A stretch of DNA of 64,000 nucleotides from an uncultured Oscillibacter sp. (GCA_900544615.1 UQVS01000004.1:67187-131186); one strand, 5' to 3'. Positions 24,735 to 33,151 are shown, counted from the first letter of the stretch. The notes: generated by a model not told the origin, from the letters alone. Translations and numbers: made by a program.

Positions 24735-24763
24735 ATTCTAAAGGGAAGCGCCGAAAAAGTCAA
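24735..24763 (-). promoter_or_regulatory. Minus-strand sigma-A-type promoter
   Basis: On the minus strand, TTGACT (24763-24758) and TAGAAT (24740-24735) are 17 bases apart. Transcription would start near 24728 and run leftward through the 34-codon frame to the hairpin at 24585-24611. Confidence 0.65.
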
Positions 24764-24798
24764 TGAGTTCCACGCCACATAAAAAGGAGGTGCCCATT

Positions 24799-25812
24799 AT
24801 GAGGGCAGCGAAAATGAAAGAGCGGCCGTCGTTTCAGTTGATGTGCCAAACCGATGTGCAGAACATTTACCACATGCAGATGCCCCGCTGGCTGTTCTCT
24901 GATCCCCGTTACTGTGAAATGAGCCTGGATGCCAAGGTCGCCTATACATTCCTCTTAAATCGCTTCCAGCTCTCCCGCAGGAACGGATGGATCAATGAGC
25001 ACGGAGAGGTCTTTGTGATCTTCCCCCGCAAAGCCCTTGCCAAAGAACTTCGCATCTGTGAGCAGCGGGTCACCGCGGCCTTCAAAAAGCTGGTGGAACT
25101 GAAATTGGTATGGGAAAAGCGCTGCGGCCGTGGTGATGCCAACCAGATCTATCTCGCCCGCGTGACGCCCATGGAAGATCCCGACTACTCCTGTGCTCCT
25201 TTTGAACTCCCGGAAGAGAAACCGGATTGCGGTTCAAGAACCGCAGATTTTGAGGGTCTTGCCGCTGCGGATACTCCTGCGGCAAATCAAGAACCGCAGA
25301 ATCCGCAGTCCAAGAACCACGGAAACTGCGATTCAAGAGCCGCAGATCCTGTGCCTCCAGAACCGCAGAAACCGACGCCAAGTAAGAAAGAAAAAAGAGA
25401 TACTGATCTGAGTCATATTGAAGTCAGTCAGTCTGTCAGCGCGCGTTCGCGCGACGGACGGACCGACGAAGAAATTGAAGAGGAACTTTTGGATATTTTG
25501 GACGGCTGTGAGCTTTACTGCTTTGAGCCTGAGACCGCTCTGGTGTTTGAAAACGCCATCGAGCGGCTTTTTTATGCCGACAGCTTCCGCATCGGCAATG
25601 CAACGCTGCCCCAATGCCGTGTCCGTGCCAAGCTCAAGCGGCTGGACGGTATGATCCTGCGGGACGTAGAGAGCAAGCTGCACGCAAACCAGGACCGGGC
25701 TGTGAAAAACAGTACAGCCTACACCATGGCGGTGCTGTTCAACTGCATTGCGGAAAACGAAAGTGACCTGATGATCGACCCGTACCTCAATGCTATCTGC
25801 GCAACGGCCTGA
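24799..25812 (+). CDS. repA: RepA_N-family replication initiator
   Basis: A 337-aa protein. The N-terminal 110 residues match the RepA_N initiator domain (FQLMCQTDVQNIYHMQMPRWLF, then SLDAKVAYTFLLNRFQLS, and a winged helix). A Glu/Pro-rich spacer contains three or so short imperfect repeats (EPQ/NPQ, SRAAD), followed by a C-terminal DUF6017-like region (about 225-330). It would initiate replication of the circular form of the element. ATG at 24799 follows AAAGGAGGT; an ATG at 24763 lacks a site. It is followed 16 bases later by the winged-helix gene. Confidence 0.88.
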   Translation: MRAAKMKERPSFQLMCQTDVQNIYHMQMPRWLFSDPRYCEMSLDAKVAYTFLLNRFQLSRRNGWINEHGEVFVIFPRKALAKELRICEQRVTAAFKKLVELKLVWEKRCGRGDANQIYLARVTPMEDPDYSCAPFELPEEKPDCGSRTADFEGLAAADTPAANQEPQNPQSKNHGNCDSRAADPVPPEPQKPTPSKKEKRDTDLSHIEVSQSVSARSRDGRTDEEIEEELLDILDGCELYCFEPETALVFENAIERLFYADSFRIGNATLPQCRVRAKLKRLDGMILRDVESKLHANQDRAVKNSTAYTMAVLFNCIAENESDLMIDPYLNAICATA

Positions 25813-25828
25813 AGGGAGGTGATGAAAC

Positions 25829-26392
25829 ATGATACTGACCAATCAGCAAAAATACATCGTTGAAGTCCTCAAGCAGCTCAAGTACCTGCGTGTGCGGCAG
25901 CTCCATGCTATGATGCAGGCCCATTTTGGGCCGCTGGGTATTGAAATTGGGGAGCATCGGCTGAATGTCATGCTGCGCCAGCTTCGCATGGCCAGCAACT
26001 TTGTCTTTCTGAAAAAGGATTTAATAACCTACGGGCAGCGGGAGATCTCAGAGCATTACCTGGAAGCCATCGACGTCATGCTGGAACTTACTGAGAATAC
26101 CCCTATTTTCTACTCTCAGGACCGACTTTTGGAGCCCTGTCTTCTCCGTTTTGGAGGGGACGGCGAAATGCTTGGATTGCTGTTCAGCGTCACATGGCTG
26201 GACATACCCGGCCGCATTGCCGCAGCGCCCCGCATGAAGGGGGAACGGATCATCTGGATCACCGACTGCGTGGATATGGGCAGCATCAACTTGCCCAAAC
26301 ACCATTTCTTTGCCCACCGTCAGCAGGACGGCACACATCGCTTTTATGGCTCTTCGGAGTCTGAAAGAAATCAAGATCAGGAGGTAAACTAA
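25829..26392 (+). CDS. Winged-helix protein (DUF5697-like), 187 aa
   Basis: Residues 1-75 form a probable winged helix (QQKYIVEVLKQLKYLRVRQL start), and the rest is a mixed alpha/beta domain (IFYSQDRLLEPCLLRF, RIIWITDCVDMGS). It resembles the DUF5697-type proteins that accompany RepA genes in such elements; this is recalled and not checked. AGGGAGGTGATG precedes the start. The gene ends 1 base before the S1-like gene, so the three form one operon. Function unknown. Confidence 0.65.
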   Translation: MILTNQQKYIVEVLKQLKYLRVRQLHAMMQAHFGPLGIEIGEHRLNVMLRQLRMASNFVFLKKDLITYGQREISEHYLEAIDVMLELTENTPIFYSQDRLLEPCLLRFGGDGEMLGLLFSVTWLDIPGRIAAAPRMKGERIIWITDCVDMGSINLPKHHFFAHRQQDGTHRFYGSSESERNQDQEVN

Positions 26393-26393
26393 C

Positions 26394-27677
26394 ATGGCAA
26401 GAAAAAAGACTACCCCCGAGGAAGAAGTCAACGTGACCACTGCCGCAGAGGAGCCTGCTGCGCAGGTTGTCCCTCCGACCGAGGACGGTATGCCGCCCGG
26501 CAATACGTCCGTGAGTGAGCCCACAGCAGATGCCGTACAGTCTGCCCCTCTCTCCCTGGAAATGCCAACCGCAGAGGAGGCCGGCGCAGATGAGACCCCG
26601 GTGCCCGCTCAGATGCGGGAGCCTGTCAAGGAGCCGGAGCCTTCTGAAAAATACGGCGTTGATGCGCTGGAGAAGGCAGAGATGCCGCCTAGCGCACCTT
26701 CTGCTGAAGAAAGCGACTGGGGCTTTCAGGAGGAACAGAAGACCTCTGCACCGGAATCTGAAACGCCTGCGCCGATCAAGCCCTCCAAGAGTGACCGACA
26801 GAAGTTCTTTGAGCTGAAGTTCCACGAGCTGGACCGCCATCTGACCCCGGAGGAGCGGCAGGAATGGAACACCATCTACGCCTCTTATCGTGGCCGCAGC
26901 GCCATCACCGCCACGATCATCGGCGTGGACCCGCTTTCCGTTTATGTCTGGAATCCCAAAACCGAGCAGCGAGAAAAGAAGACCATGTACTGCGCCATCG
27001 TGGTGCCGTATCGAGTGCGCATCGTGATCCCTGCTTCTGAAATGTGGGAGGAAGGCGAGGAGCGTCCGGACTACGTGCTGCAGAACATGGTTGGCGCAAC
27101 AGTGGATCTTATCATCATCAAGGTGGAGCGTGAAGGCGGCTTCGCCATTGGTTCCCGCCGGCTTGCCAATCGCAGCCAGCGGTATTTCTTTGCCCACCGG
27201 GAGGATCTGCACCGCATCGGAGCCCGCGTCAAGTGCCGGATGCTGGCTGTTGGCCCCAGGCGATGCCTTGTGGACTGCTACGGCCACGATCTTGATATCA
27301 CCCAGCGAGAGATGCGCTATGCGTCTATCCCAGACCTGCGCAATGAATACCACCCCGGCATGGAGATCGACTGCATCGTGAAGGTATTTGACCCGGATAA
27401 CGATAAGCTGGAGATCTCCATCAAGGAGACGGAGGTCAATCCCTTCTTCGGTGCGGAGCAGCGCCACCCCGTCGGTTCCCGCCGCCTTGCGGTGATCTCC
27501 GGCAAATACGGTGGCGGCGTGTTCTGCAACCTGCCCGATGGTGTGGTCTGTATGTGCAACTACTCCTATCAGCATGAGGACGCCGACTTCATGGTGGGCG
27601 AGAATGTTATGCTGATCGTACAGCGCTACGAAGATGAAAAGCTGCAGATGTATGGTAAGATCATGAGCAAGTGGTAA
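26394..27677 (+). CDS. S1-like RNA/DNA-binding protein, 427 aa
   Basis: A 427-aa protein. The first 130 residues are low complexity, rich in Glu, Pro, Ala and Ser. The rest carries about three OB/S1-like beta-barrel units: ITATIIGVDPLSVYVW onward, GARVKCRMLAVGPRRCLVDC onward and GMEIDCIVKVFDPDNDKLEIS onward, the last being closest to ribosomal-protein-S1 repeats. S1 domains bind single-stranded nucleic acid. It is the last gene before a terminator, ending the RepA operon. It may protect or deliver single-stranded transfer DNA, or control translation; both are inference. Confidence 0.7.
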   Translation: MARKKTTPEEEVNVTTAAEEPAAQVVPPTEDGMPPGNTSVSEPTADAVQSAPLSLEMPTAEEAGADETPVPAQMREPVKEPEPSEKYGVDALEKAEMPPSAPSAEESDWGFQEEQKTSAPESETPAPIKPSKSDRQKFFELKFHELDRHLTPEERQEWNTIYASYRGRSAITATIIGVDPLSVYVWNPKTEQREKKTMYCAIVVPYRVRIVIPASEMWEEGEERPDYVLQNMVGATVDLIIIKVEREGGFAIGSRRLANRSQRYFFAHREDLHRIGARVKCRMLAVGPRRCLVDCYGHDLDITQREMRYASIPDLRNEYHPGMEIDCIVKVFDPDNDKLEISIKETEVNPFFGAEQRHPVGSRRLAVISGKYGGGVFCNLPDGVVCMCNYSYQHEDADFMVGENVMLIVQRYEDEKLQMYGKIMSKW

Positions 27678-27687
27678 GTGAAATGAA

Positions 27688-27719
27688 ATCCCTGCGCTGG
27701 TATTCTCCGGCGCAGGGAT
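27688..27719 (+). terminator. Terminator closing the RepA operon
   Basis: Arms ATCCCTGCGC (27688-27697) and GCGCAGGGAT (27710-27719) form a perfect 10-base stem with a 12-base loop, followed by CTCTCTTA. It separates two convergent genes and probably works for the plus strand. Confidence 0.7.
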
Positions 27720-27738
27720 CTCTCTTAACAGTCATGCT

Positions 27739-28095
27739 TTATTGTTCCAAAGGGTAGTCATCACCGTTGGCATCCTTCCAGGCCCGGATGTAATGGGCTG
27801 AATCGCAGATCATCTGGATATTGTCCGGAGAAAAGCGCATCAGCTGACGAAATATCTTATCCATCTCCACGCCGGTTTCTGTGCGCTCCGCATAGAACAG
27901 GATTTTTGGTGAGATTTCAAGCAGATGGATCAGATTGCTCAGTATGTCAAACGGTATGTCTGATTTTCCTGCTTCTATTTTCTTGAGCGTGCGGATATCA
28001 ATATCCAGCTCGTCAGCCAGATACTGCTGATCCCATTGCTTCTCCTCTCGGGCCTGCTTGACCAGTAAGCCTGCATATTCCGATATGCTATACAT
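27739..28095 (-). CDS. XRE-family transcriptional regulator, 118 aa
   Basis: The helix-turn-helix spans residues 12-65 (LLVKQAREEKQWDQQYLADE start; RTLKKIEAGKSD is the recognition region). The C-terminal 50 residues are helical. ATG at 28095 has AGGAGGTG 4-11 bases upstream; an ATG 15 codons earlier lacks a site. It is convergent to the RepA operon and divergent from the AbiE operon. It may control either. The end YPLEQ is unremarkable. Confidence 0.85.
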   Translation of the reverse strand: MYSISEYAGLLVKQAREEKQWDQQYLADELDIDIRTLKKIEAGKSDIPFDILSNLIHLLEISPKILFYAERTETGVEMDKIFRQLMRFSPDNIQMICDSAHYIRAWKDANGDDYPLEQ

Positions 28096-28244
28096 GCTAC
28101 ACCTCCTTGTCAAACCATTATAACAGAACCCTCCGAGCATTTTGCTTCAGGTATGGTGAAATATGGTTTCACCTTTCGATGCAACCAACTCCGGCTTCGC
28201 GAATAAAATGCTTTTGAAGGGCAATACTATTCTCGTGTTTGCGG

Positions 28245-28353
28245 TACTATTTCGGCAGTAAACATCCTCTATTGCCGAAATAGTATTGACGAAACGAGGA
28301 AAAGCGCTATAATGTAATTGTACCAAAACGGCAATAACGAGTTTTTATTGCCG
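28245..28353 (+). promoter_or_regulatory. AbiE promoter with paired inverted-repeat operators
   Basis: The 286-base gap between the XRE gene and abiEi holds a promoter: TTGACG (28286-28291) and TATAAT (28308-28313), 16 bases apart. Upstream is a 16-base inverted repeat with one mismatch (28245-28260 / 28270-28285, containing TATTTCGGCA). Downstream is a second repeat (CGGCAATAA 28329-28337 / TTATTGCCG 28345-28353). All four half-sites share the TTGCCG core. AbiEi antitoxins are known to repress their own promoter by binding such repeats. Confidence 0.8.
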
Positions 28354-28381
28354 AAATGGGACGGTTTGCGAGGTGATTATC

Positions 28382-29116
28382 ATGTTCAATCAGGTTCATC
28401 TGACGGCATTGGCTGGCATGAAGAGTTTTAGTTTTGGAGATTTCTTTATGACCAATCAGGACAGTGGCTGCCCGCTTGGAGAAGAGGCTATGCGCAAGAG
28501 ACTGCGTGGCCTGGTAAAAAGCGGAGAGGTCGTTCGCGTCGGTCGGAATACGTATTGTGTCTCCGGAAATAAGATGAGCAGTTATCGGCATGAATACTCA
28601 GAGGAGGCTAACACAGTCGCACAGGCCCTTCGGGAAGCGTTCCCTGCGGTGGAGTTTACCATTTTTGAACTGGTGCAGCTCAACGAATTTGTCAATCATC
28701 AGCTGGCCCACAACGTTCTTTTCCTCTCCGTGGAGGATGATATCATTGACTTTGTTTTTGACCTGCTCAAGGAGCAATTCCCCGGCAAGGTGCTGCTCGA
28801 CCCGACACCCGAGCTGTATCACCAGTATTGGTATGATGGCATGATCGTATTAAACAAGCTGGTTACTGAGGCACCAAGGGGAATCGAGGAGGCCTGGCAC
28901 ACCCGGCTTGAAAAGCTGCTGGTGGATTTGGTTTCTGACTCTCTGCTGCAGGAAGTGATCAGCAAGAGCGAATATCCGGCAATCCTTGAAGGGACTTTTT
29001 CCGGTTATGTGATCGACGAGAGCTGCCTGTTCCGCTATGCCAAGCGCCGCGGTGCCGAGAAACGGCTGAAGGCGCTGATCCGGGAAAAGACAAATATTAC
29101 GCTAAGAACGGAGTAA
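28382..29116 (+). CDS. AbiEi-like antitoxin/repressor (DUF6577-like), 244 aa
   Basis: An N-terminal winged helix (residues about 5-60: SFGDFFMTNQDSGCPL, then MRKRLRGLVKSGEVVRVGRN) is followed by a larger C-terminal domain (EFTIFELVQLNEFVNHQLAH; LYHQYWYDGMIVLNKL). This is the AbiEi/DUF6577 layout. AbiEi binds its own promoter and counteracts the AbiEii toxin in a type IV toxin-antitoxin system that also aborts phage infection. ATG at 28382 follows GAGGTG; GTG at 28373 lies within that site. Four bases separate it from the toxin gene. Confidence 0.85.
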   Translation: MFNQVHLTALAGMKSFSFGDFFMTNQDSGCPLGEEAMRKRLRGLVKSGEVVRVGRNTYCVSGNKMSSYRHEYSEEANTVAQALREAFPAVEFTIFELVQLNEFVNHQLAHNVLFLSVEDDIIDFVFDLLKEQFPGKVLLDPTPELYHQYWYDGMIVLNKLVTEAPRGIEEAWHTRLEKLLVDLVSDSLLQEVISKSEYPAILEGTFSGYVIDESCLFRYAKRRGAEKRLKALIREKTNITLRTE

Positions 29117-29120
29117 TGAC

Positions 29121-30161
29121 ATGATACAGCCAATCAGTTTTGCGGAAGAGCATATCCGTGAACTTCAGAAAACCAGTAAGCGAGATCCTGTCCTGCTGGA
29201 GCGTGCGGTCTACGCCTTTGGCCTGCTGGAGGCTCTGGCCCGTGTGGGTATGCCTTTCATTTTCAAGGGCGGTACCTGCCTGATGCTCCTGATGAACCGT
29301 CCGCGCCGGTTGTCCACTGACATTGATATCATTGTGGAGCCCGGAACGGATCTGGATGCCTTTATCGAAGAGGCATCCAAGATATTCCCTTTCCAGAGTG
29401 CGGAAGAACAAAAACGCATCGGCAAAAATAATATCGAAAAGCGCCATTTCAAGTTTACCTATGATTCCCCGGTAAACCATAAGCCGTTGTATATCCTCTT
29501 GGACGTCCTGTTCGAGGAAAACCATTATGCTGAGCTTATCAGTAAGGAAATCCGAAACGAGCTGCTGCAAACGCAGCCGGAATATCTGGCAGTACAGATT
29601 CCCAGCGCAGATTGTATCCTGGCGGATAAACTCACCGCATTTGCACCCCACACCACCGGTATTCTCCTCAATGACGGCAAGGATATGGAGGTCATGAAAC
29701 AGTTTTACGATGTGACCTCTCTGCTTGATATCTTTGAGGACACTGCGAAAGTGCACCATACATACACGGAAATTGCCAAGGCAGAACTTGCATACCGCGG
29801 CAGCGATGCCAGTGTGGAAGACTGCCTTCGGGATACATTTGACGCAGCACTTTGCCTCGCGTCCCGAGGAAAATCCGATGCAGAGGAATACCCTCTGTAT
29901 GTAAAGGGCATCCGTGATCTGCGCGGCCATATCTACGCAGAAAACTACAGCCCGGAGATCGCCGCCACCAGAGCAACTAAGGTAATGTATATGGCGGCGT
30001 GCCTGCTGACAGGCAATGACTATGAGCGAATTGAGGATGCTGCGGCATTTGCCGGTGAAAAGTTGACGGTGGACAAGCTCATGCCGCTGGCCTACCTGAG
30101 AAAAGTCAGCGCAGAAGCATATGCTTACGCCATTAAAACGGATCGTCTGATCGCAGAATAA
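29121..30161 (+). CDS. AbiEii/AbiGii-type nucleotidyltransferase toxin
   Basis: A 346-aa protein of the DUF1814/AbiEii family. The signature FKGGTCLMLLM (residues 48-58) and LSTDIDI (64-70) give the GG...S/T-DxD metal site of the nucleotidyltransferase superfamily. The conserved Lys/Asp segment ILADKLTAFAP lies near 170. These toxins transfer nucleotides, in some members onto tRNA, and stop growth. It is co-transcribed with the AbiEi-like gene and followed by a terminator. It may give phage defence or keep the element from being lost. Confidence 0.9.
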   Translation: MIQPISFAEEHIRELQKTSKRDPVLLERAVYAFGLLEALARVGMPFIFKGGTCLMLLMNRPRRLSTDIDIIVEPGTDLDAFIEEASKIFPFQSAEEQKRIGKNNIEKRHFKFTYDSPVNHKPLYILLDVLFEENHYAELISKEIRNELLQTQPEYLAVQIPSADCILADKLTAFAPHTTGILLNDGKDMEVMKQFYDVTSLLDIFEDTAKVHHTYTEIAKAELAYRGSDASVEDCLRDTFDAALCLASRGKSDAEEYPLYVKGIRDLRGHIYAENYSPEIAATRATKVMYMAACLLTGNDYERIEDAAAFAGEKLTVDKLMPLAYLRKVSAEAYAYAIKTDRLIAE

Positions 30162-30172
30162 AGGGTCAACTT

Positions 30173-30211
30173 CCCGCACGGCAGGTTACACGGCTGCTGT
30201 GCGGGATTTTT
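30173..30211 (+). terminator. Terminator after the AbiE pair
   Basis: Arms CCCGCAC (30173-30179) and GTGCGGG (30199-30205) with a 19-base loop are followed by ATTTTTG. The loop contains a further partial repeat. Confidence 0.8.
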
Positions 30212-30309
30212 GCGTTTCAAGAGAACTGCCCAATAAGCGCACACAAAAAGGAGATAAGAATTGCCAAAAACGGCATTACAATGATATAATTTACTTCGCG
30301 TGGTGGCAG

Positions 30310-30338
30310 TTGCGTTTTTTGTTGCTAACTCGTATAAT
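30310..30338 (+). promoter_or_regulatory. Promoter for the XRE-like gene
   Basis: TTGCGT (30310-30315) and TATAAT (30333-30338) are 17 bases apart, 35 bases before the start of the next gene. A second TATAAT-like box (GATATAATT, about 30282-30290) lies upstream. Confidence 0.6.
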
Positions 30339-30373
30339 GATGATACGCATGATGAAAGGCGAGGAAGTTGAAC

Positions 30374-30901
30374 ATGGCCAGAGTATCCACAAAAGAAAAC
30401 AAGAACATCTACCAGCTGACCAGAGAGAGCCTGAAGCTCACCCGAGAGTCGGCCAGCGAACTACTGGAGACCATCTCCCCGGAGCGTATCGAGAAGATCG
30501 AGAACGAACGATCCCTGCCCTATCCGGACGAGGTACTGGCCATGGCGGAGAAATACCGGCAGCCCAGCCTTTGCAACTACTACTGTGCAAACCAGTGCCC
30601 CATCGGCCAAGAGTATGTGCCGGAGATCAAGGTCAAAGACCTTTCCCAGATCGTTCTGGAAATGCTGGCCTCGCTGAACTCGGTGAGCAAGCAGAAAGAC
30701 CGTCTGATCGAAATTACGGCAGACGGCAAGATCTCCGGAGATGAGCTGGAGGACTTCATCTTCATTCAGGAGGAGCTGGAGCGGATCTCTATCACCGTTG
30801 AGACGCTGCAGCTGTGGTCGGAGCGCATGATGGCTACCGGAGTGATTGATGAGGAACAATACAACGCTTACAAAAAGCGCCGGTCTGAGAAGGCGACCTG
30901 A
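30374..30901 (+). CDS. XRE-like regulator with helical C-terminus, 175 aa
   Basis: Residues 8-50 form a helix-turn-helix of the XRE type (YQLTRESLKLTRESASELLE; RIEKIENERSLPYP). A Cys-containing stretch follows (LCNYYCANQCPIG, three Cys within 9 residues), then a long helical region with a charged coiled-coil look (ELEDFIFIQEELERISITVE). ATG at 30374 has GAGGAAG 7 bases upstream. The Cys cluster might bind a metal. It has its own promoter and stands alone between the AbiE pair and the membrane-protein cluster. Confidence 0.75.
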   Translation: MARVSTKENKNIYQLTRESLKLTRESASELLETISPERIEKIENERSLPYPDEVLAMAEKYRQPSLCNYYCANQCPIGQEYVPEIKVKDLSQIVLEMLASLNSVSKQKDRLIEITADGKISGDELEDFIFIQEELERISITVETLQLWSERMMATGVIDEEQYNAYKKRRSEKAT

Positions 30902-31042
30902 GTTTCGGGTATTTTTCCAACGCAGTGGAAATAGAGCACCTTATTTTGCTGATGCTGTGATTTATTCCCAGGCTGACCTGTCGTACAATAACTGTATCAT
31001 AGGAAACAGCAAATCAAACCACAGCAAAGCGAGGTGTCCCAC

Positions 31043-31177
31043 ATGAATCCGAAGCTGAGAATCATGACCATCCGCCTGATGGAAAAGATGGCGGAGAATC
31101 CCGGATATGCCGCATGGATCGGCATTGAGGGGTACATGACCAAGAGCCGGCCAGATCAAAGTGAGCGGTCAAAATGA
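31043..31177 (+). CDS. Small uncharacterised protein, 44 aa
   Basis: A 44-codon frame starting MNPKLRIMTIRLMEKM and ending in a basic, Ser-rich tail. GAGGTG lies 7 bases before the ATG. A hairpin terminator begins 6 bases after the stop, which supports a real transcription unit. The N-terminal half would form an amphipathic helix. No family recognised. Confidence 0.5.
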   Translation: MNPKLRIMTIRLMEKMAENPGYAAWIGIEGYMTKSRPDQSERSK

Positions 31178-31182
31178 AACTC

Positions 31183-31212
31183 ATGAGACCTCACGATGAT
31201 GTGGGGTCTCAT
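31183..31212 (+). terminator. Hairpin terminator
   Basis: ATGAGACCTCAC (31183-31194) pairs with GTGGGGTCTCAT (31201-31212) apart from one T-G pair; the loop is GATGAT. It is followed by ATTCATTT rather than a clean T-run, so termination may be partial. Confidence 0.6.
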
Positions 31213-31243
31213 ATTCATTTGCGGAAAGGAGCGTGAAGTATCA

Positions 31244-32185
31244 ATGAAATTCTATGATGAACAATTGCAGAAGCTTCAGGAACAGATCGCCCGGAAGCGG
31301 CAGTTGGAAGCGCAGGTTTCCGAATTGCGCACACAGCGCAGTACGCTCTCCACCCGTGTTCGGGAGCTGGAAGCCATCAAAATGCAGGAACAGGCAGACG
31401 TAGATAAGCTGGAGGGCCGCAGCCTTGCAGCGTTTTTCTATAATGTCATCGGCAAGATGGACGAGCAGCTGAACAAGGAGCGTGAGGAAGCCTATGCTGC
31501 CAGAGTCAAGTATGACGCCGCTGCCCGTGAGCTGACTGCCGTGGAGGATGAGTTGGCCCGATATGAGGCTGAACTGTCCAGCCTGCGTGACTGCGAGCGC
31601 CAGTATGATGCCGTATTGCAGGAGAAGGCCGGAGCGGTGAAGGCCGCTGGCGGTCCTGCCGCAGAGGAAATTTTGAAACTGGAGGAGCGCCTTGCATTTC
31701 TGGAAAGTCAGAAGCGCGAGCTGCGAGAGGCCGTATCTGCCGGCAACAGTGCACTGAGCACCGCCAATCATGTTCTGTCCAGTCTGGATAGTGCCGAGGG
31801 CTGGGGTACATGGGATCTCTTTGGCGGTGGCCTGATCTCCGACCTTGCCAAGCACAGCCATCTGGATGAGGCACAAGGTAACATCGAGCACCTGCAGTCC
31901 CAGCTGCGTCGTTTTAAGACGGAACTGGCCGACGTGAGGATCAGTGCCGATATGCAGGTCAATGTGGACGGCTTCCTGCGGTTTGCCGATTACTTCTTTG
32001 ATGGCCTGTTTGCTGACTGGGCAGTGTTGGATAGGATCAACCAGTCTCAGGAGCAGGTACATTCCACCAAACGCCAAATTGAAAATGTCCTCTCCCGTCT
32101 GAACGGTATGCAGCGTTCCGTGGAGCAGGAGCAGAACCAGTTGGAAAGCAAACTGGATACCCTTGTGCGGGACGCCAAGATCTGA
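31244..32185 (+). CDS. Coiled-coil protein, 313 aa
   Basis: Residues 1-70 and 75-175 are long heptad-type helices rich in Glu, Gln, Arg and Leu. A Gly/Trp loop follows (DSAEGWGTWDLFGGG), then more coiled coil to the end. There is no signal peptide. A short aromatic segment (FLRFADYFFDGLFADWAVL) could touch a membrane. ATG at 31244 follows GGAAAGGAGCG; an upstream ATG at 31196 lies at the terminator. It starts the membrane-associated gene cluster and may scaffold it, somewhat as PspA-type proteins do, but it is not recognisable as PspA. Confidence 0.7.
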   Translation: MKFYDEQLQKLQEQIARKRQLEAQVSELRTQRSTLSTRVRELEAIKMQEQADVDKLEGRSLAAFFYNVIGKMDEQLNKEREEAYAARVKYDAAARELTAVEDELARYEAELSSLRDCERQYDAVLQEKAGAVKAAGGPAAEEILKLEERLAFLESQKRELREAVSAGNSALSTANHVLSSLDSAEGWGTWDLFGGGLISDLAKHSHLDEAQGNIEHLQSQLRRFKTELADVRISADMQVNVDGFLRFADYFFDGLFADWAVLDRINQSQEQVHSTKRQIENVLSRLNGMQRSVEQEQNQLESKLDTLVRDAKI

Positions 32186-32200
32186 ATTGGTGGTGTCCAC

Positions 32201-32371
32201 ATGAGCGAAAAACCACAGACGCGATCCGACTGTGTGTTGTGGATCGACCACACCAATCGGATCATCTCATTCAAAAAAGCCGAGGGCTTTGAAGCAAAGG
32301 TGTTCCCTACACGGGAGGAAAAAATCACCTATGCGTTCAGGAAAGGCACCTCGGGCTATCGCATTCAATAA
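32201..32371 (+). CDS. Small protein, 56 aa, paralogue of the gene at 34956
   Basis: A 56-codon frame, 15 bases after the coiled-coil gene, preceded by GGTGGTG. Its middle reads VLWIDHTNRIISFKKAEGFE. The same pattern W-x3-T-x-RI-x-SF-x-K-x-EG-[FY]-E recurs in the 54-aa protein at 34956-35120; 11 of 25 aligned positions are identical. Likely a compact beta-type domain. Function unknown. It has been missed by size-limited gene calls, but the conserved core makes it convincing. Confidence 0.7.
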   Translation: MSEKPQTRSDCVLWIDHTNRIISFKKAEGFEAKVFPTREEKITYAFRKGTSGYRIQ

Positions 32372-32401
32372 CCATGCAAAATTTTAAGAAGGGAGACTGC
32401 C

Positions 32402-33151
32402 ATGAAGTACGCAGCCGATTTTAGAAGAATAGCCCGTGAAGCATTGAGCGGCAAGTGGATGATCGCTGTTCTGGTGGGCCTTGTAGCTACGCTCCTGGGC
32501 GGTGCCGGTTCCGGTGGCCCGGAATTGAAGCTGAACATTGATGCCTCTGGTGCCCACGCTAATTTTCAGTTTGCCGGACAGACTATTTTCTCCACCGGCG
32601 GCGGATTGAACTCCGACATCGGGGCGTTTCTCGTTGGCAGCGCCATCTATATCACCATTGCCGCTATTGTGATGGCTGTTGTCTATTTTGTGCTGGGCAG
32701 CATTATCAGCATTGGCTATGCCCGCTTCAATCTGGATTTGGTGGATCGTGGCGAGCCTGCTTTTGAGACCCTGTTCGGCTTCTTCTCCTATTGGAAGACT
32801 GCCGCTGTCGCAAAGCTGCTCCAGAGCGTGTATGTCCTGCTTTGGTCACTGCTCCTCATCATCCCCGGCATCATCGCCACCTACAGCTACGCCATGACGG
32901 AGTTCATCCTGGCGGAGCATCCGGACCTCACGGCCAGCGAGGCCATTGCACAGTCCAAGGAAATGATGTCCGGCAACCGCTGGCGCCTGTTCTGCCTGCA
33001 CTTCAGCTTCATCGGCTGGGATATCCTCAGCTCTCTGACGCTGGGTATCGGCAATCTGTGGCTGCGCCCCTATAAGCAGGCGGCAAACGCTGCATTCTAT
33101 CGAGAGATCTCCGGCACCGGCTATGCCGCATTTGATCCCTCCTATTCCTAA
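32402..33151 (+). CDS. DUF975-family membrane protein
   Basis: A 249-aa integral membrane protein with about five hydrophobic segments (near 18-36, 75-105, 139-165 and 195-220). The C-terminal half (LLLIIPGIIATYSYAMTEFI, then ASEAIAQSKEMMSGNRWRLF) is the DUF975 hallmark. Family role is unknown, though members often occur with signalling or stress genes. ATG at 32402 follows AAGGGAG. It lies between the 56-aa protein and the ECF sigma gene in the same direction. Confidence 0.85.
   Translation: MKYAADFRRIAREALSGKWMIAVLVGLVATLLGGAGSGGPELKLNIDASGAHANFQFAGQTIFSTGGGLNSDIGAFLVGSAIYITIAAIVMAVVYFVLGSIISIGYARFNLDLVDRGEPAFETLFGFFSYWKTAAVAKLLQSVYVLLWSLLLIIPGIIATYSYAMTEFILAEHPDLTASEAIAQSKEMMSGNRWRLFCLHFSFIGWDILSSLTLGIGNLWLRPYKQAANAAFYREISGTGYAAFDPSYS

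Noticed and set aside
24585..24763. Antisense RNA against repA
   Set aside because: The transcript would run away from repA and does not overlap its coding region.
31196..31243. Upstream extension of the coiled-coil gene
   Set aside because: Its ATG lies against the terminator hairpin, while GGAAAGGAGCG precedes the ATG at 31244.
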